DNA from: Eubacterium sp.
GTDB taxonomy: Bacteria; Bacillota; Clostridia; Lachnospirales; Lachnospiraceae
DNA: 45,478 nt
Direction of reading: 5' to 3'
Assembly: GCA_024684035.1 (NCBI GenBank)
Contig: JAIKXQ010000095.1
Location: 1-45,478, forward strand
Below the pieces are notes generated by a model. The model saw only the letters and a program-made list of their open reading frames with translations. It did not search any database and was not told where the DNA came from. Below are positions 25,965 to 35,300 of the stretch, one piece after another. Numbering within the stretch: position 1 is the stretch's first letter; each line of letters opens with the position of its first letter. Made by a program: the position numbers and the translations under genes.

Positions 25965-28900
25965 ATGGATAGTTACGAATCTGAAAAATCACTGAGCGAG
26001 GTCTTTCCAAACCTGGATCTGGAGGGCGACCTCGATGAATACCTGAAATTCGCGAGAGTGAAACGGATTGCCATGGACCGGCGCAGAAATGTACTCCACG
26101 TGTACCTGGACAGTACGCAGTGGATCCAGAAGAAGTACATCTATGAACTGGAGAAACAGATCCGGGAGAAGCTTTTCCCACGGACTGAGATAAGCGTAAA
26201 GGTGTCGGAGCACTTTATTCTGTCCAGACAGTATACGCCGGAGCGCCTTCTGGAGGTTTATAAGAAGAGTATGCTCTTCGAGCTCAAACAAAAGGATGTC
26301 CTTCTGAGTTATCTGTTCCGGACGGCGAGAATCAGCTTTCCGGAAGAGGAAAAAATGCTGATGGAGCTGGAAGACTCTGTGATCGGACACACCAGGTCGG
26401 CGGATCTGTGCAGATATGTGGATCATGTCTTCACGGAGAGAAGCGGAATGGATATGGAGATTGAGCTCTCCTATTATGAGGTCAGTGACAGAAAAGACCG
26501 GGAGAACAGTGAGAGACTCATTCAGGCAAAAGCGCGTCATATCTGGGCGAATTCCCAGAAGGGACGGGAAGCCGGCGGCGTGGCTGCCGGCCTCCCGGAG
26601 CAGGAGGAAGGAACCGGTCATGCTCCGGCTTCAGCTGCTGCCGCTGCTTTAGCACCTGCGGCCAAGGCGCCCGGAGGAAAAACTCCGGCGGCCGGCGGAA
26701 AATTCAAGGGCAAGTTCAGCGGAAGAAGGGGCGGCTTCGGCTTCAGCGACAGGCTCAAGGCGAATGAGGATGATCCGAATCTGATTTACGGCCGTGACTT
26801 TGAGGATGACAGCATCGCCATCGAATCCATCGACGAGACGGTCGGGGAGGCGGCGATCCGCGGCGAAGTCGTTGCCTGTGAGATCCGGGATCTCCGGAAT
26901 GAGAAGGCGCTGGTTATTTTTGCAGTGACGGATGACACCGACACGATCCAGGCGAAAATTTTTATCCTTCAGAGTCAGAAGAAAGAACTGGAGGGAGAGA
27001 TCAAGCCCGGAAAATTCATTAAACTCAAGGGACGGGTGATGATGGACAACTGGGAGCACGAGCTCACCTTCCAGTCGATATCCGGAATCGTACGCACCAC
27101 GGATTTCCGCGAAAAGCGATATGACAACAGCCCGGAGAAGCGGGTGGAGCTCCACTGCCACACAAAGATGAGCGATATGGATGGCGTGTCGGATGTCCGG
27201 CGTCTTGTGAAGAGAGCATATCAGTGGGGGATGCCGGCCATCGCCATCACGGATCACGGAGTCGTGCAGGCGTTCCCGGACGCGAATCACGAGATGGAGG
27301 ATATCGACGGAGCCTACCGCAAGAAATATGCTGCGGAGCACCCGGACGCCACCAAAGATGAACTGAAAAAAGTTTCGGCTCCTTTCAAGGTTATATACGG
27401 GATGGAAGGATATCTGGTCGACGATATGAAGGGAATTGCCACGGACAGCCGAGGGCAGTCCCTGGACGACAGTTATGTCGTCTTTGATATCGAGACTACA
27501 GGTCTTTCGAACCTTACCTGCAAGATTATTGAAATCGGTGCAGTCCGTGTGGAACATGGAGAAGTGGTGAGCCGTTTTTCCGAGTTCATAAATCCGGAGG
27601 TTCCGATTCCCTTCAGGATCACGGAACTGACAAGTATCACCGATGCCATGGTAGAAGATGCACCTGTCATTGAGGAGATTCTTCCGAAATTCCGCGAATT
27701 CTGCGGTGACGCCGTACTGGTTGCCCACAACGCGGACTTCGATACAGGCTTTATCAAGATGGAGTGTGAGAGGCAGAAGCTTGACTGGGAATTCACCTAT
27801 GTGGACACGGTTGCCATGGCGCAGATGCTTCTTCCCGGCCTGTCCAGATTCAAGCTGGATACGGTGGCCAAGGCTGTGGGTGTTCCGCTGGAACATCACC
27901 ATCGGGCGGTGGATGACGCGGAGTGTACGGCCTGGATCTTTGTAAAATTTGTGGAGATGCTGAAAGAGCAGAAGATCCTGGATCTGGATGCGCTGAACAA
28001 AGAGGGAAGCATGAACCAGAATGCCATTCGCAAGATGAAGTCTCATCATGTGATCATTCTGGCGAAAAATGAGGAGGGACGTGTCAATCTCTACCGCTGC
28101 GTCTCGGAGTCTCATTTGAAATACTTTAATCGCCAGGCGAAACTGCCCAGAAGTTTCATCGAGGAGCACAGGGAGGGACTGATTATCGGTTCGGCCTGCG
28201 TCGCCGGTGAGTTGTACCAGGCTCTGCTCAGAGGAGCCCCGGATGCAGAGATTGCGCGGATTGTCAGCTTCTATGATTATCTGGAGATTCAGCCACTTGG
28301 CAACAATGCCTTTCTCATTGAGGACGAGAAAAACCCGGCAGTGACCTGTATGGAGGATCTTCAGGAGATCAACCGGAAAATCGTAAAACTCGGTGAGCAG
28401 TTTCACAAGCCGGTGGTGGCCACCTGTGATGTTCACTTTATGGATCCTGAGGACGAAATCTACCGCCGGATCATCATGGCGGGAAAGAAGTTCGCGGATG
28501 CGGACAAGCAGGAGCCGCTTTTCCTGCGAACCACAGAGGAAATGCTGGCGGAGTTTGAATATCTGGGATCAGAAAAGGCCAGAGAGGTGGTCATTGAAAA
28601 CACCCAAAAGATCGCGGACATGGTGGAGAAGATCAGTCCGATTTATCCGAAGAAATGTCCGCCGGTTATTCCGAAATCCGATGAGATGCTGCGAACGATC
28701 TGTGAGCGGAAGGCTCACGAGATTTACGGACCGGATCTTCCGGAGGAGGTGTCGGCGCGCCTTGAGAGAGAGCTGACGTCTATCATCTCCAACGGTTATG
28801 CCGTTATGTACATCATTGCCCAGAAGTTGGTGTGGAAGTGCAACGAGGACGGCTACCTGGTTGGATCCCGGGGATCTGTCGGTTCCTCTTTCGCAGCCAC

Positions 28901-30581
28901 CATGTCCGGTATCACGGAAGTAAACCCGCTGCCGCCCCACTATCTCTGTCACCACGACTATCATGTGGAGTTCAATACCCCGGATGTGGAAAAATACCGG
29001 AAAATGGGATATTCGGGCTGCGATATGCCGGACAAAGAATGTCCGGTCTGCGGAAAACTGATGGACAAGATCGGTTTTAACATTCCCTTCGAGACCTTCC
29101 TGGGATTCGCGGGAAACAAGGAGCCGGATATCGATCTGAATTTCTCCGGTGAATATCAGACCAAGGCACATGCCTATACCTCGGTAATCTTCGGCGACGG
29201 CCAGACCTTCAAGGCGGGAACCATCGGTACCCTCGCAGACAAGACGGCCTTCGGTTTCGTAAAGAATTATTACGAGGAGAGAGGAATACACAAGAGAACC
29301 TGTGAGATCGACCGCATCGTCAAAGGGTGTGTCGGAATCCGGAGAACCACGGGACAGCATCCGGGAGGAATCATCGTTCTTCCGGTGGGCATGGATATCA
29401 ATACCATCACCCCTGTACAGCATCCGGCAGATGATCCGAACTCGGATATCATCAGTACACACTTTGACTATCACTCCATCGATTCCAACCTTTTGAAGCT
29501 TGATATTCTGGGACACGATGATCCTACCATGATTCGAATGCTCGAGGATCTCACCGGCGAGGATGCCACGAAGATTCCGCTGGATGAACCGAAGGTCATG
29601 AGCCTGTTCCAGAACCTGAGCGCATTGAATCTTCAGCCCTCGGATATCCGTGGCATCAAACTTGGAACACTGGGAATCCCGGAGTTCGGAACCAGCTTTG
29701 CCATGCAGATGCTTTTTGATACGAAACCCCAGAACTTTACGGATCTCTGCCGTATCTCCGGTCTGTCCCACGGAACGGACGTATACCTGGGAAACGCGGA
29801 GACACTGATCAAAGAAGGAAAATGTACCCTCGGTACGGCAATCTGCTGTCGAGACGATATCATGGTCTACCTGATCAACAGGGGAATGGATTCTGAGGAG
29901 AGTTTCTCCATCATGGAGAAAGTTCGAAAGGGAATCATCGCCAAAGGCGTGTGCAAAGAGTGGCCGGACTGGATCAAGGATATGAAAGAACACGGCGTGC
30001 CTGACTGGTATATCTGGTCCTGTGAGAAAATCAAGTACATGTTCCCGAAGGGACATGCGGTGGCCTACGTTATGATGGCCTACCGGGTGGGCTGGTTCAA
30101 GGTCTACAAGCCGCTGGCTTACTACGCGGCCTTCTTCTCCATCCGCGCAAAAGCCTTTTCCTACGAAAAAATGTGTCAGGGACGTCAGCATCTGGAGCAG
30201 ATCATGGACGAGTACAATTCCAGAAAGGATCAGCTCTCCAAGATGGAGCAGGATCAGTACACAGATATGTGTCTGGTGGAGGAAATGTATGCGAGAGGGC
30301 TGGAGTTCATGCCCATCGATATCTACCGGGTACAGCCGCACCGCTTCCAGATTATCGACGGCAAACTGATGCCCTCCCTGGACGCCATCGACGGCCTTGG
30401 CTCCGTGGCTGCGGACAGCATCTGTCTGGCCGCCAGAGACGGAAAATTCCTGTCCAAGGACGATCTTCGCCAGAGGGGAAAAGTCGGAAAGAGTATCACC
30501 GATACCCTGGACCGGCTTGGCATCGTCAGCGACCTGCCGGAGACCAACCAGATCTCACTGTTTGATTTTGCGTCCATGTAA
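25965..30581 (+). CDS. polC: DNA polymerase III PolC-type alpha subunit
   Basis: A 1538-residue PolC, the Gram-positive replicase with built-in 3'-5' proofreading. Order: N-terminal domain (1-200), an Ala/Pro/Gly/Lys-rich linker (about 206-265), OB fold (about 300-375), PHP domain with HCH at 397-399, DEDDh exonuclease inserted in the PHP (Asp508 and Glu510 in FDIETTGL, later HHRAVDD), polymerase core with Asp1055 and Asp1057 (EPDIDLNF), and helix-hairpin-helix. The last residues, QISLFDF, match a beta-clamp-binding motif. The linker is richer in Ala and Pro than I expect for PolC. It ends in a strong terminator. HolA, a clamp-loader subunit, is elsewhere in the window. Confidence 0.97.
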   Translation: MDSYESEKSLSEVFPNLDLEGDLDEYLKFARVKRIAMDRRRNVLHVYLDSTQWIQKKYIYELEKQIREKLFPRTEISVKVSEHFILSRQYTPERLLEVYKKSMLFELKQKDVLLSYLFRTARISFPEEEKMLMELEDSVIGHTRSADLCRYVDHVFTERSGMDMEIELSYYEVSDRKDRENSERLIQAKARHIWANSQKGREAGGVAAGLPEQEEGTGHAPASAAAAALAPAAKAPGGKTPAAGGKFKGKFSGRRGGFGFSDRLKANEDDPNLIYGRDFEDDSIAIESIDETVGEAAIRGEVVACEIRDLRNEKALVIFAVTDDTDTIQAKIFILQSQKKELEGEIKPGKFIKLKGRVMMDNWEHELTFQSISGIVRTTDFREKRYDNSPEKRVELHCHTKMSDMDGVSDVRRLVKRAYQWGMPAIAITDHGVVQAFPDANHEMEDIDGAYRKKYAAEHPDATKDELKKVSAPFKVIYGMEGYLVDDMKGIATDSRGQSLDDSYVVFDIETTGLSNLTCKIIEIGAVRVEHGEVVSRFSEFINPEVPIPFRITELTSITDAMVEDAPVIEEILPKFREFCGDAVLVAHNADFDTGFIKMECERQKLDWEFTYVDTVAMAQMLLPGLSRFKLDTVAKAVGVPLEHHHRAVDDAECTAWIFVKFVEMLKEQKILDLDALNKEGSMNQNAIRKMKSHHVIILAKNEEGRVNLYRCVSESHLKYFNRQAKLPRSFIEEHREGLIIGSACVAGELYQALLRGAPDAEIARIVSFYDYLEIQPLGNNAFLIEDEKNPAVTCMEDLQEINRKIVKLGEQFHKPVVATCDVHFMDPEDEIYRRIIMAGKKFADADKQEPLFLRTTEEMLAEFEYLGSEKAREVVIENTQKIADMVEKISPIYPKKCPPVIPKSDEMLRTICERKAHEIYGPDLPEEVSARLERELTSIISNGYAVMYIIAQKLVWKCNEDGYLVGSRGSVGSSFAATMSGITEVNPLPPHYLCHHDYHVEFNTPDVEKYRKMGYSGCDMPDKECPVCGKLMDKIGFNIPFETFLGFAGNKEPDIDLNFSGEYQTKAHAYTSVIFGDGQTFKAGTIGTLADKTAFGFVKNYYEERGIHKRTCEIDRIVKGCVGIRRTTGQHPGGIIVLPVGMDINTITPVQHPADDPNSDIISTHFDYHSIDSNLLKLDILGHDDPTMIRMLEDLTGEDATKIPLDEPKVMSLFQNLSALNLQPSDIRGIKLGTLGIPEFGTSFAMQMLFDTKPQNFTDLCRISGLSHGTDVYLGNAETLIKEGKCTLGTAICCRDDIMVYLINRGMDSEESFSIMEKVRKGIIAKGVCKEWPDWIKDMKEHGVPDWYIWSCEKIKYMFPKGHAVAYVMMAYRVGWFKVYKPLAYYAAFFSIRAKAFSYEKMCQGRQHLEQIMDEYNSRKDQLSKMEQDQYTDMCLVEEMYARGLEFMPIDIYRVQPHRFQIIDGKLMPSLDAIDGLGSVAADSICLAARDGKFLSKDDLRQRGKVGKSITDTLDRLGIVSDLPETNQISLFDFASM

Positions 30582-30626
30582 AACGATACGATCCGGAAAA
30601 CTTAAACTTGTCTATGTATTATGTAC

Positions 30627-30667
30627 AAAAAAGAGAGTTGCCCTTGCGTGAGGCAACTCTCTTTTTT
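30627..30667. terminator. Intrinsic terminator after polC, symmetric
   Basis: A-run plus GAGAGTTGCC pairs with GGCAACTCTC plus T-run (arms about 30627-30642 and 30652-30667, loop CTTGCGTGA). The A and T runs make it usable on both strands, so it may also stop transcripts from the minus-strand aminotransferase. Confidence 0.88.
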
Positions 30668-30776
30668 ATGGATTTGCAGTTTGAGGATAAGAAGGACGTT
30701 TTGCTTCTCTCCATTGAGAATGTGTAGGAGGTTAATGGGGTTATAAGCATTGTTTCGCGAGGAAGCGCCAGCGGTT

Positions 30777-30979
30777 GGGGACAGAGTTATACAACGCGAA
30801 CGATAGGAGCGTAGACCGAAGCGCGAGCATAGCGCTGGTGTCGTGAGCATGTTTGAGCCCGCTTTGGACATCGCCCGGAGGGCATAGAATCAAAGCGGGC
30901 GAGTTTTGCGGGAGCACCAGCAATCGGCGGCGGAGCGCTGAGGGCGAGAGCGACGTGTGAGCGTGTATACTCTGTTCCC
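30777..30979. repeat. Nested inverted-repeat element of about 200 bp
   Basis: The 447-bp gap between polC and the aminotransferase holds, besides the terminator, a segment bounded by near-perfect inverted ends: ACAGAGTTATAC at 30781-30792 and GTATACTCTGT at 30964-30974 (11 of 12 positions, one indel). Inside are nested arms GCTGGTG/CACCAGC (30834-30840, 30915-30921) and a perfect 10-bp pair GCCCGCTTTG/CAAAGCGGGC (30857-30866, 30891-30900). It is unrelated to the mosaic repeats elsewhere. It could be a MITE-like remnant or a structured RNA. Short frames in it are not convincing genes. Confidence 0.7.
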
Positions 30980-31028
30980 ACCGCGTCGATTCGCTTTTAC
31001 TGTTTTTGCAGTATATAAGCGGGATTCG

Positions 31029-32135
31029 TCATAAGAGTTCCCGGATCGCCTCCAGCAACCTGTCGTTGTCCTCCGGGCTCATGAAGCAGAACCGGAAGTA
31101 CTTGTCGGAGAGGAACGGAAACGTGGAGCAGTTGCGGATCATCAGCCCCTTCCGGATGCAGTGCTCAAAGAGCTGCTGGGCGTCCACGTCATCCTTCAGA
31201 ATTCGAACCAGAAGGAAATTCGCCTTCGGCGGATAGGTTTTCACCGTATCCATGGCGGAGAAGGCTTCATACATCCGTTTCCGCTCTTGATCAATCAGAC
31301 TGCCGGTTTCCCTGATATAGGCTTCGTCCTGGAACATCAGGCGGCCGGCGATCTCAGCCAGAGAGCTGATGGACCAGGGATTCTGCATAGTCTGAATTCT
31401 TCGGATCAGATCGGCGTTTCCGGTGACGGCATAGCCGAGGCGAAGGCCCGGTGCCGCAAAAAACTTGGAGGTGCCCCGGAGGATGGCCAGATTTGTATAG
31501 TATTCGGTCAGCGGAACCGAGGAGATTTTTTCGTCCGCATGAGTGAATTCCACATAGGTCTCATCCACCATGACGAAGATGCCGTGCTCCATGCAGGAAT
31601 CCAGTATGGTTCGCATCCGGGAGCGGTTGATGGCAGAGGACGTCGGATTGTTGGGGTTGCACAGGATGAGGAGATCAATACCGTCGTTCAGGTGGCTGCA
31701 GAGATCATCCACATCAAGGGCAAAATCATTTTCTTCCCGGAGAGGATAATAGAGGGTGTGGCCTCCCTTGAGGGTTATTTCCCTCTCGTACTCGGAATAG
31801 GTGGGACCCAGGATCATGGCTTTTTTCGGCGCAATGGTGGAGATCACGAGGGAAATCAGTTCTGTGGATCCGTTTCCCACAATGATATTTTCGTAATTGG
31901 TTCCGGCATAACCGGCAATTGTCCGGCGCAGTTCTTTGTATTCACGGTCCGGATATGTCTGGATCGCGTCGATATGTCTGCTGATGGAGTCCTTCAGATT
32001 CTGTGAGATACCCAGAGGATTGATGTTTGCGGAATAGCTGACGATATCCTCTTTTTTGATGCCGTAGATGTCCTCGATTTTTTCCAGATCACTTCCGTGA
32101 AAGTGATCCTTGTGTTTAAGCTTGACCTGTTCCAT
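31029..32135 (-). CDS. PLP-dependent aminotransferase, CobD/HisC-like
   Basis: A 368-residue fold-type I PLP enzyme. The N-terminal HFHGSD and YSANINPLG resemble threonine-phosphate decarboxylase (CobD), which supplies aminopropanol phosphate for cobalamin; the fold is shared with histidinol-phosphate aminotransferase (HisC). The PLP lysine is Lys224 in GTSKFFAAPGLRLGY, with NPNNPTS and DETYVEF as cofactor and substrate motifs. No cob or his gene lies nearby, so the substrate is undecided; CobD-like is my first guess. It is transcribed alone, divergently from the three-gene unknown operon, with AGGTG before the ATG. Confidence 0.85.
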   Translation of the reverse strand: MEQVKLKHKDHFHGSDLEKIEDIYGIKKEDIVSYSANINPLGISQNLKDSISRHIDAIQTYPDREYKELRRTIAGYAGTNYENIIVGNGSTELISLVISTIAPKKAMILGPTYSEYEREITLKGGHTLYYPLREENDFALDVDDLCSHLNDGIDLLILCNPNNPTSSAINRSRMRTILDSCMEHGIFVMVDETYVEFTHADEKISSVPLTEYYTNLAILRGTSKFFAAPGLRLGYAVTGNADLIRRIQTMQNPWSISSLAEIAGRLMFQDEAYIRETGSLIDQERKRMYEAFSAMDTVKTYPPKANFLLVRILKDDVDAQQLFEHCIRKGLMIRNCSTFPFLSDKYFRFCFMSPEDNDRLLEAIRELL

Positions 32136-32158
32136 AGCGTCACCTTTGTCTTTCTTTG

Positions 32159-32187
32159 ATATAAAAATGCTTCGCGCGCTCGTGAAA
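32159..32187 (-). promoter_or_regulatory. Candidate promoter for the aminotransferase
   Basis: Read on the minus strand, TTTCAC (32182-32187) and TTATAT (32159-32164) are 17 bp apart. The ATG lies about 25 bp downstream of the -10. It is back to back with the promoter at 32199, so the two may compete. Confidence 0.5.
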
Positions 32188-32198
32188 AGAGCTGCGGA

Positions 32199-32227
32199 TT
32201 GCGTGAATTTTCTATATGTTGTATAAT
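32199..32227 (+). promoter_or_regulatory. Sigma-A type promoter for the DUF5717-DUF5716 operon
   Basis: TTGCGT (32199-32204) and TATAAT (32222-32227) with a 17-bp gap make a near-consensus promoter. About 130 nt of leader precede the first gene. Confidence 0.75.
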
Positions 32228-32233
32228 TTTACA

Positions 32234-32364
32234 ATTATAAGGGCATTTCTGCCCCCGTCAGGAGTACAGACAATGCGAAGATCAGGGAAGGCGGATGCCT
32301 TCCACTCGACTAAGTGTAATTCCGGCGACCTGTTTCGTCAAGTTTGCCGGTAAAGTGAGGTAAG
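32234..32364 (+). other. Structured 5' leader of the DUF5717 operon
   Basis: Three short hairpins can be drawn in the roughly 130-nt leader: GGGCA/TGCCC (32241-32254), GGAAGGC/GCCTTCC (32286-32303) and CCGGC/GCCGG (32322-32350). The last closes about 15 bases before the start codon region. No riboswitch class is recognised. Confidence 0.45.
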
Positions 32365-35300
32365 GTGGGAGTATTGAGCAGACAAGAGGGAACAAAGACA
32401 GCGGGATTTACATATGACCTTCCGGAACTGGTTCCATCCGAAACAGAGATCCGTCTTCGGGTGAAGGAGAATACGAAGCGTCGAAGTTCGATCCGACTGA
32501 AGGCGTCAGACGGTTCGGTGATCCGGGGCAGCGTGTATTCCGACGATCTGAGAATCGACATTGAGGATGCCGCCTTTGAGGGAGACGACTGTGAAGTCCG
32601 TTTTGTTGCGAATGCGGCAGGAATAAAGGCCGGAGACTGCGCGGAGGGCATGATTGTTGTGAGCAGCAACCTCTCAGAGACGGAAATTCCTGTGATCATC
32701 CAGTGTACGGGAACGGATGTGGAAGCGTTTCCGGTGGACGTGAATACGCTGGATGATTTTTCCAGGCTGTGCCAGAAAAGTCTTCGTGAGGGCTTCCGGC
32801 TCTTCACAAATCCTTCTTTTGCGCGGATTCTCAACGGAAACAACAGGAAGTACCTGGCACTCTACAAGGGAATGTCCGCCAACCCGGTGACCTATCAGCA
32901 TCTGGAGGAGTTCCTGGTTGCCACAGGAAAAAAAGCACCTATTGAGATCTCTTTGGATCGGCAGGAAAAGGCGGTTTATCATCTGGATGTCTCTCAGAAG
33001 GATACCCTCTATGTCTACCGGAATTCCTGGGGGTATGTGCGCCTGGAAGTGGAAGTCGAAGGAGACTTCCTCGAGGTGGAGAAGCAGGTGATTACGACCG
33101 AGGATTTCATCGGAAAAGTGTATGGACTTTCCTATATTGTTCATCGCGATAAAATCGGAGAGGGACGGGTATACGGACGGATTATCATCCGCAGTGTACA
33201 CCAGACGCTGGAATATCAGGTAGAGGCATCGGCGAGAGAAGACACGCAGATTCTTCCGTCAGTGGTCAGAAACAGGAAGATTTCCTGGCTGCTCCGGGAT
33301 TATCTGAACCTGAGACTTCATATTCTGGATTTCCGCAGCTGGCAGGAGTCTTCTGCCATGACTCTGCGGGAAATGACGGAGGAAACACCCCACGACGTCC
33401 TGGGACTTCTGTATTCCGCGTACCTGCATTACACCATGGAAGATACGGCGAAAATGATCGAGGCTCTCTGGCCCATCAAGGAGGGCGAGGTGACGCTGGA
33501 ATCTCCGGAGGAAAAAGGCGCGTATCTGGTTCTGGCGAAGGCCGCAAATCTTCTTCCGCCGGAGAGGATGGACGTTCTGGCGGATCTTCGAAGGTACTAT
33601 CGTCGAAGTCCCGAGTGCTATCTTATGCTCTATCTGATTCATCGCGAAATGGGAGACGATGATTTCAATCCTGCGGACCGGATGCAGGAACTTGAGGATT
33701 GCTATAATGCGGGCTGTTCCAGTCCTTTTCTCTATCTGGATGCCTGGGAACTGCTGAAAAATGAAGAGGCGCTTCTCCGAAGACTGTCAACCTTTATGAT
33801 CCGGGTTCTGGCTTTCGGGCAGCGGTACGGGGAACTGACAGAAGGCCTGCTTCAGAGAACGGCTTTTCTCAGTGATAACGCGAAGCAGTTCAACCCCGCG
33901 GTCTACCGGCTGTTGACCAAGGGCTACGAGAAATATCCGAATAACGATGTACTTGAGGCAGTCTGCAAGATGCAGATCAAGAGTGATCCCATCAATCCTG
34001 CCTACTTTGCGTGGTATGAGAAGGCTGTGGAGAAGGATATCCGGATCACCCGCCTTTACGAGTACTACATGGAAACCTATGGCAAAGATGCTTCGGAAGA
34101 AATTCCGCTTGCGGTTCTCATGTACTTCGCGACAAACGACACCATCGGAGAGAAAAAGAAGGCGCTGCTCTATGCCAATATCATCCTTCATATGGATGAA
34201 GATGATACGATGTATCTCAACTACGTGAAGAAGATGCACACCTTTGCGGAAAATGCTCTTCGACACGGAAGAATCAACGAAAACTATGCAGTGCTTTATC
34301 AGAGATTTTTCAGAAAACCGTCGGATCCGGAGACGGCAAAACAGCTGGCCGATGTGATTTTTTCAAGAAAGGTTACGCTGAAGAATTCTAAGATCCGAAG
34401 GGTGGTTGTGACGCATACGGCACTGAAAAATGAAGAGGCCGTTGTTGTGGTGGACGGAACCGCCTATCCGAGAATTTATTCCGAGGATGCGCAGCTTATG
34501 TTTGAGGATGTGCATCACCGGAGATTCGCGTCGACGATTCCCTACGAAATCTCAGAGCCGGGGACGATGCTGAATCTGGCGAAGACCTGTCTGGAATTCG
34601 GGATCGATCATGCGGGTGCCCAGCTGTACGTGTGCCACGAGAAGGCCTTTCGCATGGATGTGAATGCTCATACGATTGCAGCCTATCGGGCGGCTGTCCG
34701 GAACGAGGCTTTCACGGACGAGTACCGGGATTCCATTCGCAGAAAACTTCTGGAATATGATCTGGATCATCCGGAAGAACCGTTGCTTCCGGATTCTCTT
34801 CCTGCGGATGAACTGTTGGATTACGCGCGGGCGGACAAGACAGACACGGTGAAACTTCTGATTCGGGAAGGCCGGTATGAAGATGCGTTCCGCGCGGTCA
34901 CAGAATTCGGTCCGGAGGGAATACCGGCTGGTCTTCTGCTGGAAATGACAAACCGGTTGATTCAGACCGGTGATCACGGCGGGGATGATGCGCTTGCCCG
35001 TCTTGCTGTGAATGTTTTCCTTAAAGGAGAACACAATGACAATATTCTTCTTTTCCTTGCGGGAAACTACAGGGGGCCGGTGGCAATTCTGGCACAGATC
35101 TGGAAGACGATGTATGCGTCCGGGATCGGAAGTACGAAGCTTGTCGAGCGGATCATGATTCAGTCTGTTCAGACCCGTCAGTTTCCGGGAATGGAAGAGG
35201 AACTGATCTCCGACTATGTTCGAAGATCAGGGAAAGCAGAAGTTACGGCGGCCTTTCTTGCCTATCTTTCAGATTATTATTTCCTGGGCGACCGGGAATT

